Source: Avena insularis (lineage: Eukaryota > Streptophyta > Magnoliopsida > Poales > Poaceae). From it: a stretch of DNA of 64,000 bases. The notes below the pieces were generated by a model. The model searched no databases, was not told the origin of the DNA, and worked only from the letters and a program-made list of their open reading frames with translations. This document shows, one piece after another, positions 1 to 10,982 of the stretch. Position numbers and translations under genes: made by a program. The stretch is taken from the NCBI GenBank assembly GCA_023614405.1, contig CM042689.1, positions 278,759,533 through 278,823,532 on the forward strand, written 5' to 3'. The number at the start of each line of letters is the position of its first letter. Within the stretch, counting starts at the first letter, position 1.

Positions 1-2
1 TG

Positions 3-2257
3 AAGTAGCTCAAGGACATTCTTTCCTCAGCGCCCATCCTTGCAGCACCCGAGCCTGGTGAGCCCCTGTTAATTTACATGGCGGCAACCAACCGGGTTAT
101 CAGCATCGTCGTCGTGGTAGAACGGAAGGAACCAGGCTATGAGCACGGAGTTCAACGACCAGTTTACTATGTAAGCGAGGTCTTGAAGGAGTCCAAGCAG
201 CGTTATCCGCACTACCAAAAGATAGCTTATGGAGTATTCCTTGCTTCACGGAAGTTGAGGCATTACTTTCAGGAGCACCCAATCACAGTAGTGAGCAAGA
301 CTCCACTGTCCGGCATTATCAACAACAGCGACGCTACATGAAGGGTCGCAAAGTGGGGCATTGAACTTGCCGCCTTCGAGATCACCTACAAAATACGCGA
401 CGCTATCAAGTCACAAGCCTTGGCGGATTTTATTGCAGATTGGACGAAGATGCCGGATGCCACTCCGTTGCCGGAACCAGAGTACTGGGTGATGCACTTT
501 GACGGATCAAAGCTGCTCAACGGCTCGGGGGCTGGTGTATTGCTCTGATCACCAAAAGGAGACAAGCTACACTACGTTCTGCAGATCCACTTCGAGGATA
601 CAAACAACATGGCGGAGTATGAAGCACTCATTCACGGACTGCGTGTAGCCAAGGATATTGGCATCAAGCGCATAGTTTGCTGTGGAGATTCCGACTTGGT
701 TGCCCAGCAGGTGGCTGGCACCTGGAATGCGTGGAACCCTATGATGGCGGCATATCGCGACGAAGTGGACGAGATAGACAAGAGCTTCTTGGGCTATGAA
801 GTCAAGTATGTGCCTAGGTAGCAAAACGTGGCGGCTGATCTATTGTCTAAACTTGGATCAGGGCGCAAGCAAATTCCACCAGGAGTTTTCCTAGAGCATC
901 TACGCACACCATCCGTGAAGGGCGCCGACATCGATAACCCAGATAGAGCTGATTCTTTCGTCAACATGGTGACAAAGACCCCTCCGGCTTGGACAAAACC
1001 GTTCATGGAATATCTCGAACACGGAACTTTGCCCAACGACGAGGTCGAAAGACGACAGATAGTACGGCGAGCAAAGGGTTATACCATAATCAATGGGCAA
1101 CTCTACAAAAGGAGCACTACTGGTGTATACCTAAAGTGTGTTTCCCAGCTAGAAGGTATGGAAATCCTACGCGAAATCCATCTTGGAGATTGCGGGCATC
1201 ACGCCGCTCCTCGATCGTTGGTCGCGAAAGCCTTCCGGCAAGGATTCTACTGGCTGAACGCGAAGGTGGACACCGACAAGCTGGTTGAAACATGCACATG
1301 ATGCCAGTATTATGCCCGACAACCACATGTCCCAGCTGAAGAATTGCGAACAATACCAATAACTTGGCCATTTGCAGTCTGGGGGCTAGACATTGTGGGA
1401 CCGTTACAAGCGGCACCGTGTGGGTTTACGCATCTTCTTGTAGCAGTTGACAAATTCACCAAATGGATAGAAGCTAAACCCATTAGAAAGCTTGATGGGG
1501 CAACTGCCCTTAGATTTGTCCGGGATCTAGTGGTGAGATTTGGTCTCCCACATAGCACCATCACCGATAATGGAAGCAACTTGTCACTCGGAGAAGTGGA
1601 GGCCTATTGCTGGGACAAAGGCATCCGACTTGACCTTGCACCTGTGGCACACCCACAATCCAATGGTCAAGTTGAGTGAGCCAATGGATTAATTCTGCAG
1701 GAAATCAAGCCACGTCTTGAGGCACCGCTACATAGAGCAGCTGGAGCCTGGGTGGAAGAATTGCCATCTGTGCTGTGGAGTTTACGAGCTACACCCAACA
1801 GATCCACCGGCTACACTCCCTATTTCATGGTATATGGAGCAGAAGCCATCCTACCTTCCGACATCCTCCATGATGCACCAAGAGTTGCCGCCTACGATGA
1901 AGATGATGCTGAAGAATCCAGACGCATAGATGTGGACCTTCCCGAGGAGGAGCGTGTTTTGGCATGCCAAAGATCCGCCATCTACCAGCAGAAGCTACGT
2001 AGCTACCATAGTCGCCGCGTCCGGCATCGCTCGTTTAAAGAGGGGATTTAGTGCTCCGACTTAAGCAGAAGAAGTCGCACAAACTATCCCCGCCATGGGA
2101 AGGACCGTTCATTATAAGCAAGGCGCTGCTCAATGGGTCTTACTACCTTGTCGACAATCGTGAGCTCAAGGATAGACCCAACGAGGATCATAATCATAAG
2201 CGACGTGACCTGGATGATGACTACCCGGAGCTTGATCGGCCATGGAACATAGCATAG
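3..2257 (+). pseudogene. T pol C-terminal part: RNase H, RNase H-like, integrase (broken)
   Basis: One reading frame runs from base 3 to about 2045. It opens at the end of reverse transcriptase and the linked RNase H (60-450). A second RNase H-like domain follows, with acidic residues at 501 (in HFDGS), 615 (in AEYEA), 687 and 693 (in GDSD). The integrase zinc-binding region spans about 1175-1310 (His pair near 1196, CxxxC-type cysteines near 1291 and 1302). The integrase core has Asp at 1389 (WGLDIVG), Asp at 1566 (TDNGS) and Glu at 1674 (NGQVE); the second Asp and the Glu are 36 residues apart, the usual D-X35-E spacing. Lesions: in-frame stops at 6-8, 339-341, 546-548, 819-821, 1299-1301 and 1677-1679, and a one-base loss near 2045 that moves the last 68 codons to another frame. 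The catalytic residues themselves are all present. In life this enzyme would copy and integrate the element in the nucleus. Confidence 0.9.
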
Positions 2258-2790
2258 CTACGTCCTTTCTACACTTAGCATTTTTTATCTAATTGTGTAC
2301 CTTTTATATGATCAATGAAATAAAGCTCTTTGGTTCACTCATATTGCTGAGTCTTTTACCTCCTTTAGTGTTCATTTTTGGATCATATAAACCTTTATGC
2401 ACAAGCTTTGCGATTGCACTTGTGAAAATTCCGCCTACGGGAGTTAGCTTAAGTTTTCTGGTCTACACGTTCTTTGTTGTTTTTATGTGGATTCTGGAGT
2501 AGTGAATTTCGGCACTTATTGTCGGTGATTTTGTGCTAAGATTATTGACGGTGCCATTGGGTATCATCACCTAAGCGCATGGTTCCGACAACGAGTCTTC
2601 CGACTCACGAAAAGTCAAGCATAAGAACCAGAGTAACGGATAAGCCAGCACTTGCTTAAAAAATATATAATACTGGGCATTAATTCTTAATTAGCAGGAT
2701 ACGACAACCACTGTTTTCCGCCTTAAGATTACATCACCAAGTTTTTTCAATGCACACTCCAAAGGTGAAACAAGAATTACAAAGTGTTTT
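2258..2790. other. T 3' untranslated stretch between pol and antisense gene
   Basis: No coding signal. A plus-strand AATGAAATAAAG run near 2316-2327 resembles a plant polyadenylation signal about 70 bases after the pol stop, so pol transcripts might end here, but the element should also make a full-length RNA ending in the 3' LTR. The two opposed genes of T converge across this stretch. Confidence 0.4.
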
Positions 2791-5700
2791 TCACTCCTTG
2801 GGTGTAGGGGACTTGGAGGCCGCATCATCACCAGCCGGAGATTCACCCTCAGCGTCACCACTATGAGGAGACTCGGAGGATTCAGGGTCGGCGTTGTCAA
2901 GAAAGTTCCTGGGCACGAAGACGTCGACATCCACCAACTCGGCAACCCTGGTGTCATAACCCGCGAGTGATGATAGGATGGCTTCGTGATCGATCTCCTT
3001 GCCGTCATCATCCACGTCGGGGATACCAGATGTTACCGTGTCGATGTCGGCACCTTCATAGTGCGCCTTCACCATGGACAATGCCATCCTAGCGCCAGCC
3101 CGTGCACATGAAGCTTTCCAGCTTGTGACACGCTCGGGGGCTCGGCGCAGAATCTCCGAGTACTTCAGCACGGAGTCAGAGGCCTTGATATAAATTTGGA
3201 GGGGCTTGGCGATCTCCTTGGCTTGGGTGATGGCGGTATTGATGAAGTTGCCAGCAAGAATCATGCATTCCTTGTCCGAAGGAGGCGAGCGGGTTAAACC
3301 CATGGGCGCTGAAAATTCCGACAACGATTGCATGAGTTCAAAAATTCTAAGTATCCAGACTACAGAGCTACAAGGCGGAGGACACTTACTGAAGATGCTG
3401 GCCTTAGCACGCTGACGTCGCCTAAAGATCCTTCTCTTGTTGGAGGAGCTTAAACGCCTCGCTATGGCGAAGGTTTTGCTCATCGGCAGATTGCTTCTGA
3501 TCCTTTAGGATCGCAAGCTCCTCCTTCAAACGATTGATCTCAGCTGAGGCAGAGTCCTGCAGGGCTTTCATGGAATCCTCGTGCATCTTCAGCATTTCTT
3601 CCCTCTCCTTCTTAAGGATCTTGTTCTCGCTGTCTAGATGCTAGATGTGCTTGGACTGCTCGACAATATCCTTGGCCTTGGCTACATGCTCTGCAGGTCG
3701 GAGAAAACAAAGTACACAGTGAGTACTCGAAGAAGGAAGGCACAAAAGTAAGACGGAAATGCGCAAAAAGAAAACAGACTCTTGTTTTTGATGATATGTT
3801 CCTTCAAGATGGCGGTTTTACCCTTTTCAGCTTCAAGGTCTGCGTGCATCTTCTGGTACTTATCATTGGCCATGCCCTCAAGCATTCTCGCTCAGGACAC
3901 AAATACAAAGTCAAGTCGTTGTTCAGTCTACTTGGAGCCCCTAGTCGGAGATTTTCCATCTAGGTGCTCGGGGGCTACAGCGAGAGTTTTTAACTTAGAA
4001 ATATGCTTATCTTTTCTTTAAGCATCTAGTCGGAGCTAATTCAGTTCTCGGCTAGAAGCTTGGGGGCTACAGTATAAAGTATAACTCGGAAAATGCTTAG
4101 CTTTTCTTTAAGTATCTAGTCGGAACTAATTCAGTTACAACTAGAGGCTTGGGGGCTACAGCACTTAAAATTATGAACACTGTGTATGCTACTCTTAAAG
4201 CATCTAGTTGGAATAATTCATTCCATCTAAATGCTTGGGGGCTACAGTGAGAGTTTTTTCTAACTTAGTCACTCTTAGAGCATATAGACGCAAAGCCAAT
4301 GGTTTTCCGTTTACATCCTCGGGGCTCTGATGGGATACTCATATGAAATGCAAAAGGTAAAGTAAAACTTACAAGTGCGATGATCTTGAGGTTTGTAGCA
4401 CTCTCGGCCAGCAGCTTGCCAAAGGAAACGCTGTTACTTTGCAAGATGTCCGCTTGACGGAGTAGCTCCTCAAGACCGCACGTCGGAGATGACGGCACTC
4501 CTCTAGGAACCATAGTTGTGCTACCCGGCGTAAGCACCGGGAAGATAATCTTCGGTAATTCGAGGGTTTCGGGAGTAAGCGCCGCCTTGAGAAGTACCAG
4601 CACCCACCACCGCCTTGCCGCTACCGATGGCATCCTTAGCCGGAGCTTCAGCCATTTGAAGAGCAGCACTCTCCTGCGTCACCTGCTCGCCGACAATTGC
4701 GAGTTCGGTAGGCGCAGAATCCACTTCCATGGCGGAAGGGCTGGTGCCTCCCGGGCTTGGGAGCTTGTCGAACGGAGGAGGAGGCTTGTGGCAGGAGTAG
4801 CAGGGGCGATGGCGGGGGAAGAGTCACGATGCAGCATATCTTTGATATTTTTAGAAGCCCCAAGAGTCTTGGAGGACTTCTTGAGGCTGGTTGTGGCTTT
4901 CTTCCTGAAATGTGCAAAATGCATAAGTACAGGCATGAGACAGATAAACAAGGCAATGTCGGAGAATAAGAAGCTTACACTAGGGGGGAGCTTTGGCAAA
5001 CATCCCGGTGGCTTTCTTCTTTTCCACCTCCAGGGCGGCAGTACTCTTTTTGGAGGCTCCACCCTCCGTCTTCTTCTTCTTGCCTCCGTCGGCAGCGTCA
5101 GAGGTGGAGCTCTTCCGCTTTCGTGCCAACGGGGCATCATCGTCGGACACAACCATGACTTCCTTCATCTTGGGATCGTAGATTTGGGCGGCCAGGTTGC
5201 CCTCCTCTAGATCGCTAAGCTGTTAAGTAAGAAATCATTGTGTTAGACAAGATGATATTGGCGAGATGGAAAAACTGGAGTAATGTCATACACGGAAAAT
5301 AAATACCTACCTTTGGGCACTTTCCGTTTACGAACATGTCGTAGGTAAGGGTGAAGCCACGCTTCTTGTCCTTCACCTTGATGATGTCCTTCAGTCGGAA
5401 CTTGACGGAGTCGCTTGACAAGTTGTCCTCAGAGATCCGGAGGGTATCCCTTCGGTCACCGGTGTACTCGTGCATAAGCTTCGTACGGTGCTGCAGAGGT
5501 TGAATCCGCCTGATGAACCAGCACATGGCTAGGTCCAAGCCGGTCAGACCCGTCTCTACAAACCACTCGATCCGCCTTATTGCGCGAGAAGCGTTGAGGT
5601 CGGAGGGAAGGGAGGCATGGGACCGCCATGTGGGGACTTCAACGGCGGCTCGTCCACAAAGTCCGGGTACATAACTTCTCGGCCCGCCAAAGGAATGTCG

Positions 5701-6386
5701 GGGCCGTAGAAGTACGTCCGCTGCCAATTTTTGCATGACTCGTGGCCGACGATGTCGAGGAACCGCCGGCCAGGACGGATCTTGAAGCTTATGGTGCCGC
5801 AGTTTCTAATCTCCTCCTTACTGTGTCCGGCTTCACGTTTGACGGTGAAGAAGTAGACAAACAAATCTAACCTAGGCCTAATCCCCAGGTAACCCTCACA
5901 AAGTGCCGCGAAGTTGCTAAGCACTAAGATGCTATTGGGGGAGAGGTTGTGGGGTTGGACCTTGAAGTGATTCAAGACGGACAGTAAGAAGTGGGAGATG
6001 GGCAGAGAAACGCCGCGTACCAATTGCGCCTTGAGGTATACTTTCTCTCCGGCTTGGGGAGAGGGGGTCACCTCGCCGTCCGGCACCGCCCGCCAGGCAA
6101 TCCCCTCCGTCGCAGGGAGGTAACCCTCAGCGACCATCTCTTGGATGTCGCGTCCGGTGATGTCCGAGCCGCGCCAGTCGCCTTTGTGCGAGTCTGGCTC
6201 CTCTTCCAGGGGCTCCAGCGCCACCAGGTTATGGTCGCCGCCGGTGGTTTCTATCACCGCCGATGCGGGGATGACCAGACCTTCTGGGGGCACGACGATG
6301 GAGCTCGCCGGCTTTGTCGCGGCTTCGCTCGACGCCGCCATTGATGGGGATGAACTGCTGCTAGCCATGGAGGAGGGAAAGGACAC
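2791..6386 (-). pseudogene. Antisense spliced gene of T with gypsy-type transposon domain (aORF), broken
   Basis: A six-exon model can be read on the minus strand: 6386-5311, 5219-4979, 4904-4373, 3890-3780, 3690-3390, 3308-2791. Splice sites include GTAGGT after 5311, GTAAGC after 4979, GTAAGT after 4373 and 3390, and pyrimidine-AG acceptors before 5219, 4904, 3690 and 3308. Exon 1 has a Ser/Ala-rich start, then at about residues 120-210 a block with LPISHFLLSVLNHF and GIRPRLDLFVYFF that I recognise as the plant 'putative gypsy type transposon' domain. Exon 2 is Lys-rich and looks like a nuclear localisation region (RKRKSS, KKKK). Exons 3-5 are heptad-rich, coiled-coil-like. Exon 6 ends in an acidic Ser/Glu tail. 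Function is unknown; antisense additional ORFs are a known trait of Tat elements. Damage: a frame shift in exon 1 near 5600, a stop at the exon 2 end that fits loss of one base from a C run, a further shift in exon 3 and stops in exon 5. Exon 4 borders are the least certain. Confidence 0.75.
3957..4247 (+). repeat. Degenerate tandem repeat carrying a PPT-like motif, in an intron of the antisense gene
   Basis: Four diverged units of about 70-100 bp each end in GGGGGCTACAG (3969-3979, about 4062-4072, 4150-4160, 4237-4247). Three units also share the start CATCTAGTCGGA or close variants near 4021, 4108 and 4200. The same GGGGGCTAC word forms the polypurine tract just before the 3' LTR at 6963-6972. 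The array lies in the intron between exons 3 and 4 of the antisense gene and in the 3' untranslated region of T when read on its own strand. Tandem repeats in the 3' untranslated region are known from Tat elements. Confidence 0.75.
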
Positions 6387-6958
6387 GACTGGTGCAGAGA
6401 TTGAAGCTAGGGTTTTTTGAGGTTTTCTCAGAGAGCTCGAGGAGGCGCGCGGCTGGAGGAAGAATACGATGACACGAGAGAATGGGGTGAAAAAGCGGCA
6501 AGTGTCCCACGATCACTATTTATCTTACTCTGCGTCAAGATTCGTGCAGCAAATCGGACGATTGCCACGTAGACGACGTGTTCGTGAACGTGTGTGGTAA
6601 TTTTGCCACGTCTCCAACCGTCGCCGCCAACGGTTCGTATCGCTCGCGCGGGAAAATCGGATATGATTACGTTCTCTGCATGTGTGAGTTACGAGGCGTC
6701 GCTGACCTACAGCCTACGTCGTCATAACTGACATGGTAGATGAGCCGTCCCATCGAAGGTTCCGGCATGGATGGATTTAATCCGACAACGGGAGCGTACG
6801 ATGGAAGATTCAGCATTTCTCCGACTTACTCATAGAAGACGGAGAAAACCTTGCAGGGTTCTTTGGGAGGACTACAAGATATTGCTTGATGATTTGCCGA
6901 CATCCATCTAGACGGAGCATTCCACGGGAAGAGGCAAGACGTCGCAAGATCTCGGAGT
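6387..6958. other. T: leader of the antisense gene and 3' untranslated region
   Basis: No open frame of note. On the minus strand this holds the presumed promoter and about 100 bases of leader for the antisense gene. On the plus strand it is the last part of the 3' untranslated region of T before the polypurine tract. Confidence 0.5.
6516..6524 (-). promoter_or_regulatory. Candidate TATA box of the antisense gene of T
   Basis: The minus strand reads GATAAATAG here, about 130 bases before the first ATG at 6386. That spacing allows a start site near 6490 and a leader of about 100 bases. Seen by motif only. Confidence 0.4.
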
Positions 6959-6972
6959 TCTCCGGGGGCTAC
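6959..6972 (+). promoter_or_regulatory. Polypurine tract of T
   Basis: The sequence CTCCGGGGGCTAC directly precedes the LTR start. It is the expected site of plus-strand DNA priming. It is less purine-pure than most tracts, but its position and its match to the internal repeats at 3957-4247 support it. Confidence 0.6.
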
Positions 6973-7510
6973 TATTGGGGATATGCTATATGGGTAGCCT
7001 CATAGCATGTCTCTTATCCAACTAACCCGGGTGGCCCATAGTCGGTAGCATGGCCTATGGCCTGCTGGGCGGCCCAGTTAGGTGAATCCAGAAGGGAGGC
7101 CCATGCCGGATAAAGGAAGGCTACGGTGGAGTCACCAGCGTACCCGAAGCCTTGGAGTGCAAGATACACAAGACTAGTAATAGACGGTGTAGAACTCTGT
7201 AACCTGTCCGGCTAGGACTTTTCCCTGTAACCCTAGGACCTGGCGACTATATAAGTCGGGCCTATGGGAGCCTTTAGGGCACAACCTAACATTGTTTTAC
7301 ATACATCTCGCACAACGAACCTAATCTCTGTAACTCGGCATATTGCCATTATAGTGATTTATAGCAGGAGTAGGATTCCGCCACTGTTGTGGGATCTGAA
7401 CCTGGGTAAGCTGTGTTACCTCGTACCGTCAACCGTCCGCCTTACCCCACGTCTCTAAACACGCATTGTGAGGACCTCTCCATGGCGTACTCGTCAGCAA
7501 TACCACAACA
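6973..7510 (+). repeat. 3' LTR of T
   Basis: Starts TATTGGGGATATG (probably TGTTGGGG with one change) and ends CCACAACA, giving the usual inverted ends. Length is about 538 bp. It holds a TATA box at 7248-7254. The paired 5' LTR is outside the window, so boundaries rest on terminal sequence and the polypurine tract. Confidence 0.75.
7248..7254 (+). promoter_or_regulatory. TATA box in the LTR of T
   Basis: TATATAA lies about 275 bases into the LTR, the usual place for the U3 promoter. Transcription would start near 7280. Confidence 0.6.
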
Positions 7511-8731
7511 GTCACATAAGTATTGCACTATATCTTAATGAATTGAAGAGGGGGGTCCAAAATGAAAAGAAATTGTATCTTAATATTCATGTATGTAGGG
7601 GATTCAATGTGACCTCAAAAGTTAAATTTGTGGTTTGTCTTTTGTCTTAATATTCCTTTGCACAGGGACATGTTCTTTGCATAGGGACATGTTGTATAAT
7701 TTGATATGGATATGGGAAGAAAGTTATGGCTTCACCCTAGAAATAAACAAACACTTATACCCTATAGCGGGATCACTAAAGTCACATGTACTTATTGATT
7801 TGTCTACCCGCCGCTACGAGGTTTCTAGGTGTGGCATTGGGGTGGTGACCGGTGAGTATAGGTAGAACATTGGGGCGTATTATGTGCATCACTTGTGCCC
7901 ATGTAGATTTTATCTCCGAACACTCACTTGGAATTGATCGTTTCTTTATAAGATAGTCAATTGTCCGAAATATTTACTCGTGTTGGATTCTCTCTCTCAT
8001 CATAAGTAAGTCAGTCATAGTTTGAGAGATTAACTGGTTTACCTACTAGGTCACATGATTCACTCGAAATTTCACCCCGCTATATTAATATAGCAACCAC
8101 CATACAACCATGAGTTCCGAAATGAAAGAGCATACTAGGGCAGCAGCAAACACACGCCAAGAAAAGGAAAACAAAATGGAGACAGAGGTGGATCAACTAA
8201 ATAAAGATGACCTGCAATCGTTGCGCCCGCCGGAGAAGTACCACCACACTCCTAGCAACGTCTCATCAAGCACCAAGCAGCACCTTCAAAAAGGAAAGCT
8301 AATGCTGCTGACTAGACCATAGCTGATCCTAGGGTTTCCCTCGGCACATAGATGGAAGTGATAGGTAGCCATGACAACCTCCAGGAAGGAATGGTGCCAC
8401 CAGAGGGCGGCACTGCGTCGGTGTCAATCGAGCCGACAAGGATTTCTCCTGAAAAAACCCTATCCCTCACCCCTGGTGATCCTTTGCGTAGAAGGACCAC
8501 GAGGACGAATCCTTTCCACTACCAAACTTGCCGTCCACGAGCATGCGCCACTCCGGTCATGAAGCCGTGATCATCGTCTCACCAAGAACACCATCGTGAG
8601 GTCTGCGCGACAAAGGCAGAAGGTAGCTCGAATCGAGACTAGCAGAACCATGACCGGCGGGAGGGAACTACCTCCATCGCCAATGGCAGTAGTGTACCAG
8701 ACACAACTGCAGGCACACCAGTCCCCATCAG
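7511..8731. other. Unclassified stretch between T and F
   Basis: This is the oldest visible host sequence, flanked by the right end of T and the left end of F. The first 590 bases are AT-rich. From about 8080 there is a CTATATTAATATAG palindrome followed by ATG codons at 8110 and 8352 opening frames of 70 and 72 codons; neither matches a family I know, and the second overlaps other frames. The 8340-8731 part is GC-richer and has the feel of degraded transposon or LINE/CACTA sequence, but no domain can be named. Confidence 0.4.
7656..7693. repeat. Two tandem copies of a 19-bp unit
   Basis: CTTTGCACAGGGACATGTT is followed directly by CTTTGCATAGGGACATGTT, one mismatch. It is a simple local duplication in the unclassified stretch. 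Confidence 0.85.
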
Positions 8732-9179
8732 TGTAGGGATTCGTAGCATGGAAAACAAAAAAATCTATCGCAAGAACACACACAAGCCCAGATCTATCTA
8801 CTAGATTATAGCGACGAGTCGATAGAGTACTAACCCTCGAAGATCCAAAGCAGTTAACGAGAGTAGATTCTCGTGGGTGATATAGTCGTTCACTTGCCAA
8901 TCTCAAGATCGCGTAGATGATCATTTCGGGGCCGCATTCCGACAGCACTCCCACAGTCGGTCACACATATGATACTCGATGAAGACCTTCCTCTCCCTTG
9001 TTCCAGCAGGTAGTGGAGGATGTAGTTCTCTTCTTGCGATTTCGGCAGCACGACGGCGTGGTGTCGAAGTTAGAGGGGAAATCCTGCTGGCTTTCGCCTT
9101 AAGCCGGAGCGGGTTATGGTGGAGTATTAGGGTTCCCCGTCGTATAGGGTTTAGAAGCCGGAGAGGAGGAGGTGGGGCC
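8732..9179 (-). repeat. F 3' LTR, end part (R-U5 side)
   Basis: On the minus strand this piece continues directly from 48196 once element A is removed, and ends TTTTCCATGCTACGAATCCCTACA at 8732, an end typical of BARE/Angela-like LTRs. Five bases beyond (8727-8731) read ATCAG and would be one copy of the target duplication. Joined with 48196-49560 the LTR is about 1.8 kb, the normal size for the group. Confidence 0.8.
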
Positions 9180-10753
9180 TGATACGTCGTAAACATATCT
9201 ATAATTTTTTATGTTCCATGCTTGTTTAGTATCTATTTTTCTTTGCTTTGTCTACACTTTGAGGTATTTTTATATGTTTTCTGGGACTAACCTATTAACA
9301 AGATGCCATAGTTCCAGTTGTCTGTTTTCTGTTGTTTTTGGTTCCAGAAAAGTCAGAAAATGAATATTCTCGGAATTGGACGGGACAAAAGCCAAAGTCA
9401 ATATTTTACCGTGGGGAACACGGATCTAGAAAACGAGACGGAGGAGGGCCTCGAGGGGGCTACACCCCTGGCCGCGCGGCCAGGCCTGGCTCGCGCCTGG
9501 GGGGTGCATCCGCCTCGAACACCCCCTCGGCCTCTCTCTTCGCCTATAAGAAGTCCCGGATACCTAAACCCTAAGTACCCAATCAATCTTCCATGAAACA
9601 GTTCATAGCCGCCGCCACCATCATCCCTAGATCGAGGGATCTGAAGCTCTTCCCGGCACCCTGCCGGAGGGGAGAGATCATCCCGGAGGCCTTCTTCATC
9701 ACCATGCCAGCCTCCGGTTTGATGAGTGAGTAGTTCCACCTTGGACTACGGGTCCATGTAGTAGCTAGATGGTTGTTCTCCTCCTTTGTGCTACCATGTT
9801 TAGATCTTGTAAGATCCGTTCATGATCAAGATCATCTATTTGTAATCATGCATGTTGTGTTTGCGGGGATCCGATGGATATTGAGATTACTATGTCAGAT
9901 TGGTTAATGATTCTATCTTATTGATTCTATCATGTCTATGTTGTTTGAGATCTTGCATGCTCTCTGTTTCTAGTAGCTATCTTGGCCAAGTAGATGCTAA
10001 TGACCCCAAGAGGGAGTATTTATGCTTAATAGTGGGTTCATGCCTCTATTGAATCTGGGGAAGCGATAGAAATCTCTAAGGTTGTAGATGTGCTGTTGCT
10101 ACTAGGGAGAAAACAATGATCTTTTGTTCATGGAACAATTGTATTGTTTAATTTACACACATTGCTTAAAGCATTTATTCGTTGCTTGCAACTTAATACT
10201 GGAGGGGGTTCAGATGATAACCTGGAGGTGGGTTACTAGTCATAGATGCAGTTGGATGGCGGTCTATGTATATTGTTGTAATGCCCAATTGAATCTCATA
10301 GGATCATGAATGTCTAGTATTGCATTGTTATGCATTGCTTTGTCCTGTCAATTGCCCCGCTGTAATTTGTTTACCCAGCATGTTATGTTGTTTATCTTAA
10401 GGAGAACACCTCTAGTGAACTGTCGACCCCGGTCCAATCTTTACCATTGATACACCTTCCACTGTTACTGTTTACTTTCTGGAAGCCACCATTACCTACC
10501 ACACCATACGTTTAATCCTTTCTTTTCAGCAAACCGGTGAGATTGACAACCCCACTGTTTGTTGGGGCAAAGTCTTGAGTTTGTGTTATGCAGGTTTCCA
10601 AGTTGCTAGAAACACCTTTGAGTCGTTTCCTTCCTCCTACTGGTTCAATAACCTTGGTTTCTTACTGAGGGAAAACATGTTGTTGTGCTCATCATACCTT
10701 TCTCTTGGGGTCTCCCAATGAAGCTCTACAGTGATCTGAGCTACACATCATCA
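9180..10753 (+). repeat. A 5' LTR
   Basis: Starts TGATACGTCGTAAACATATC and ends in CATCATCA. Length 1574 bp. It matches 38519-39906 plus 48030-48195 along its whole length, including the segment with GACGGAGGAGGG near 9436 that is absent from the LTRs of B, C and E. Confidence 0.9.
9544..9550 (+). promoter_or_regulatory. TATA box of the A 5' LTR
   Basis: CTATAAG within CTTCGCCTATAAGAAG, about 365 bases into the LTR. The same word in the same context is present in all eight LTRs of A, B, C and E (C 5' LTR reads CTATAATAAG). Confidence 0.6.
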
Positions 10754-10762
10754 AGCTATTTC

Positions 10763-10780
10763 TGGCGCTGTTGCCAGGGA
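10763..10780 (+). promoter_or_regulatory. Primer binding site of A (tRNA-Asp type)
   Basis: TGGCGCTGTTGCCAGGGA lies 9 bases after the LTR. It is close to TGGCGCCGTTGCCGGGGA, the complement of the 3' end of plant tRNA-Asp(GTC), which is the usual primer site of Athila-type elements. Confidence 0.8.
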
Positions 10781-10982
10781 GGCTAAGGACAGCTTCACAA
10801 GGGGAGTCCTTCACAACCTTTATCTTTGCTTTGTTTTTGTTTTGCTTAGTTTCTTTGCCTTATTTTGTTTGCTTCTTTTTATCAAAAACTCCAAAAAAAT
10901 AGTTTCTTTTGGTTTGCTTTCTCTTATCAAAAACACAAAAAAATTCGTTCTTCCTATAGTTGTCACCTTTCTCTAGCTCACC

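Larger units (their letters stand above)
1..7510 (+). mobile_element. T: 3' part of a Tat-type Ty3/gypsy element
   Basis: The order seen is RNase H, a second RNase H-like domain and integrase on the plus strand, then a long region with a spliced gene on the minus strand, then a purine-rich tract and one LTR of about 538 bp. Integrase at the end of pol defines Ty3/gypsy; a second RNase H-like domain plus an additional antisense ORF between pol and the 3' LTR is known from the Tat lineage of plants. The gag, protease, most of reverse transcriptase and the 5' LTR lie left of the window. Pol and the antisense gene are both broken, so this copy is inactive. The right boundary rests on the CCACAACA end; the five bases after it, GTCAC, are the expected target-site duplicate but the left copy is not visible. 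Confidence 0.85.

Noticed and set aside
3957..4247. CRISPR-like array
   Set aside because: The units are degenerate, of unequal length and lack constant repeats with unique spacers. The DNA is from a plant nuclear genome.
4518..5210. Plus-strand frame of 230 codons
   Set aside because: It lies opposite exons 2 and 3 of the antisense gene of T, which have splice sites and sensible protein features. The plus frame is the shadow of a Lys-rich coding strand.
10763..10780. tRNA gene suggested by tRNA-complementary words (also 15836, 20889, 29008, 46445, 56489, 62407)
   Set aside because: Only 12-18 bases match a tRNA 3' end, each just inside an LTR. They are primer binding sites, and no cloverleaf follows.
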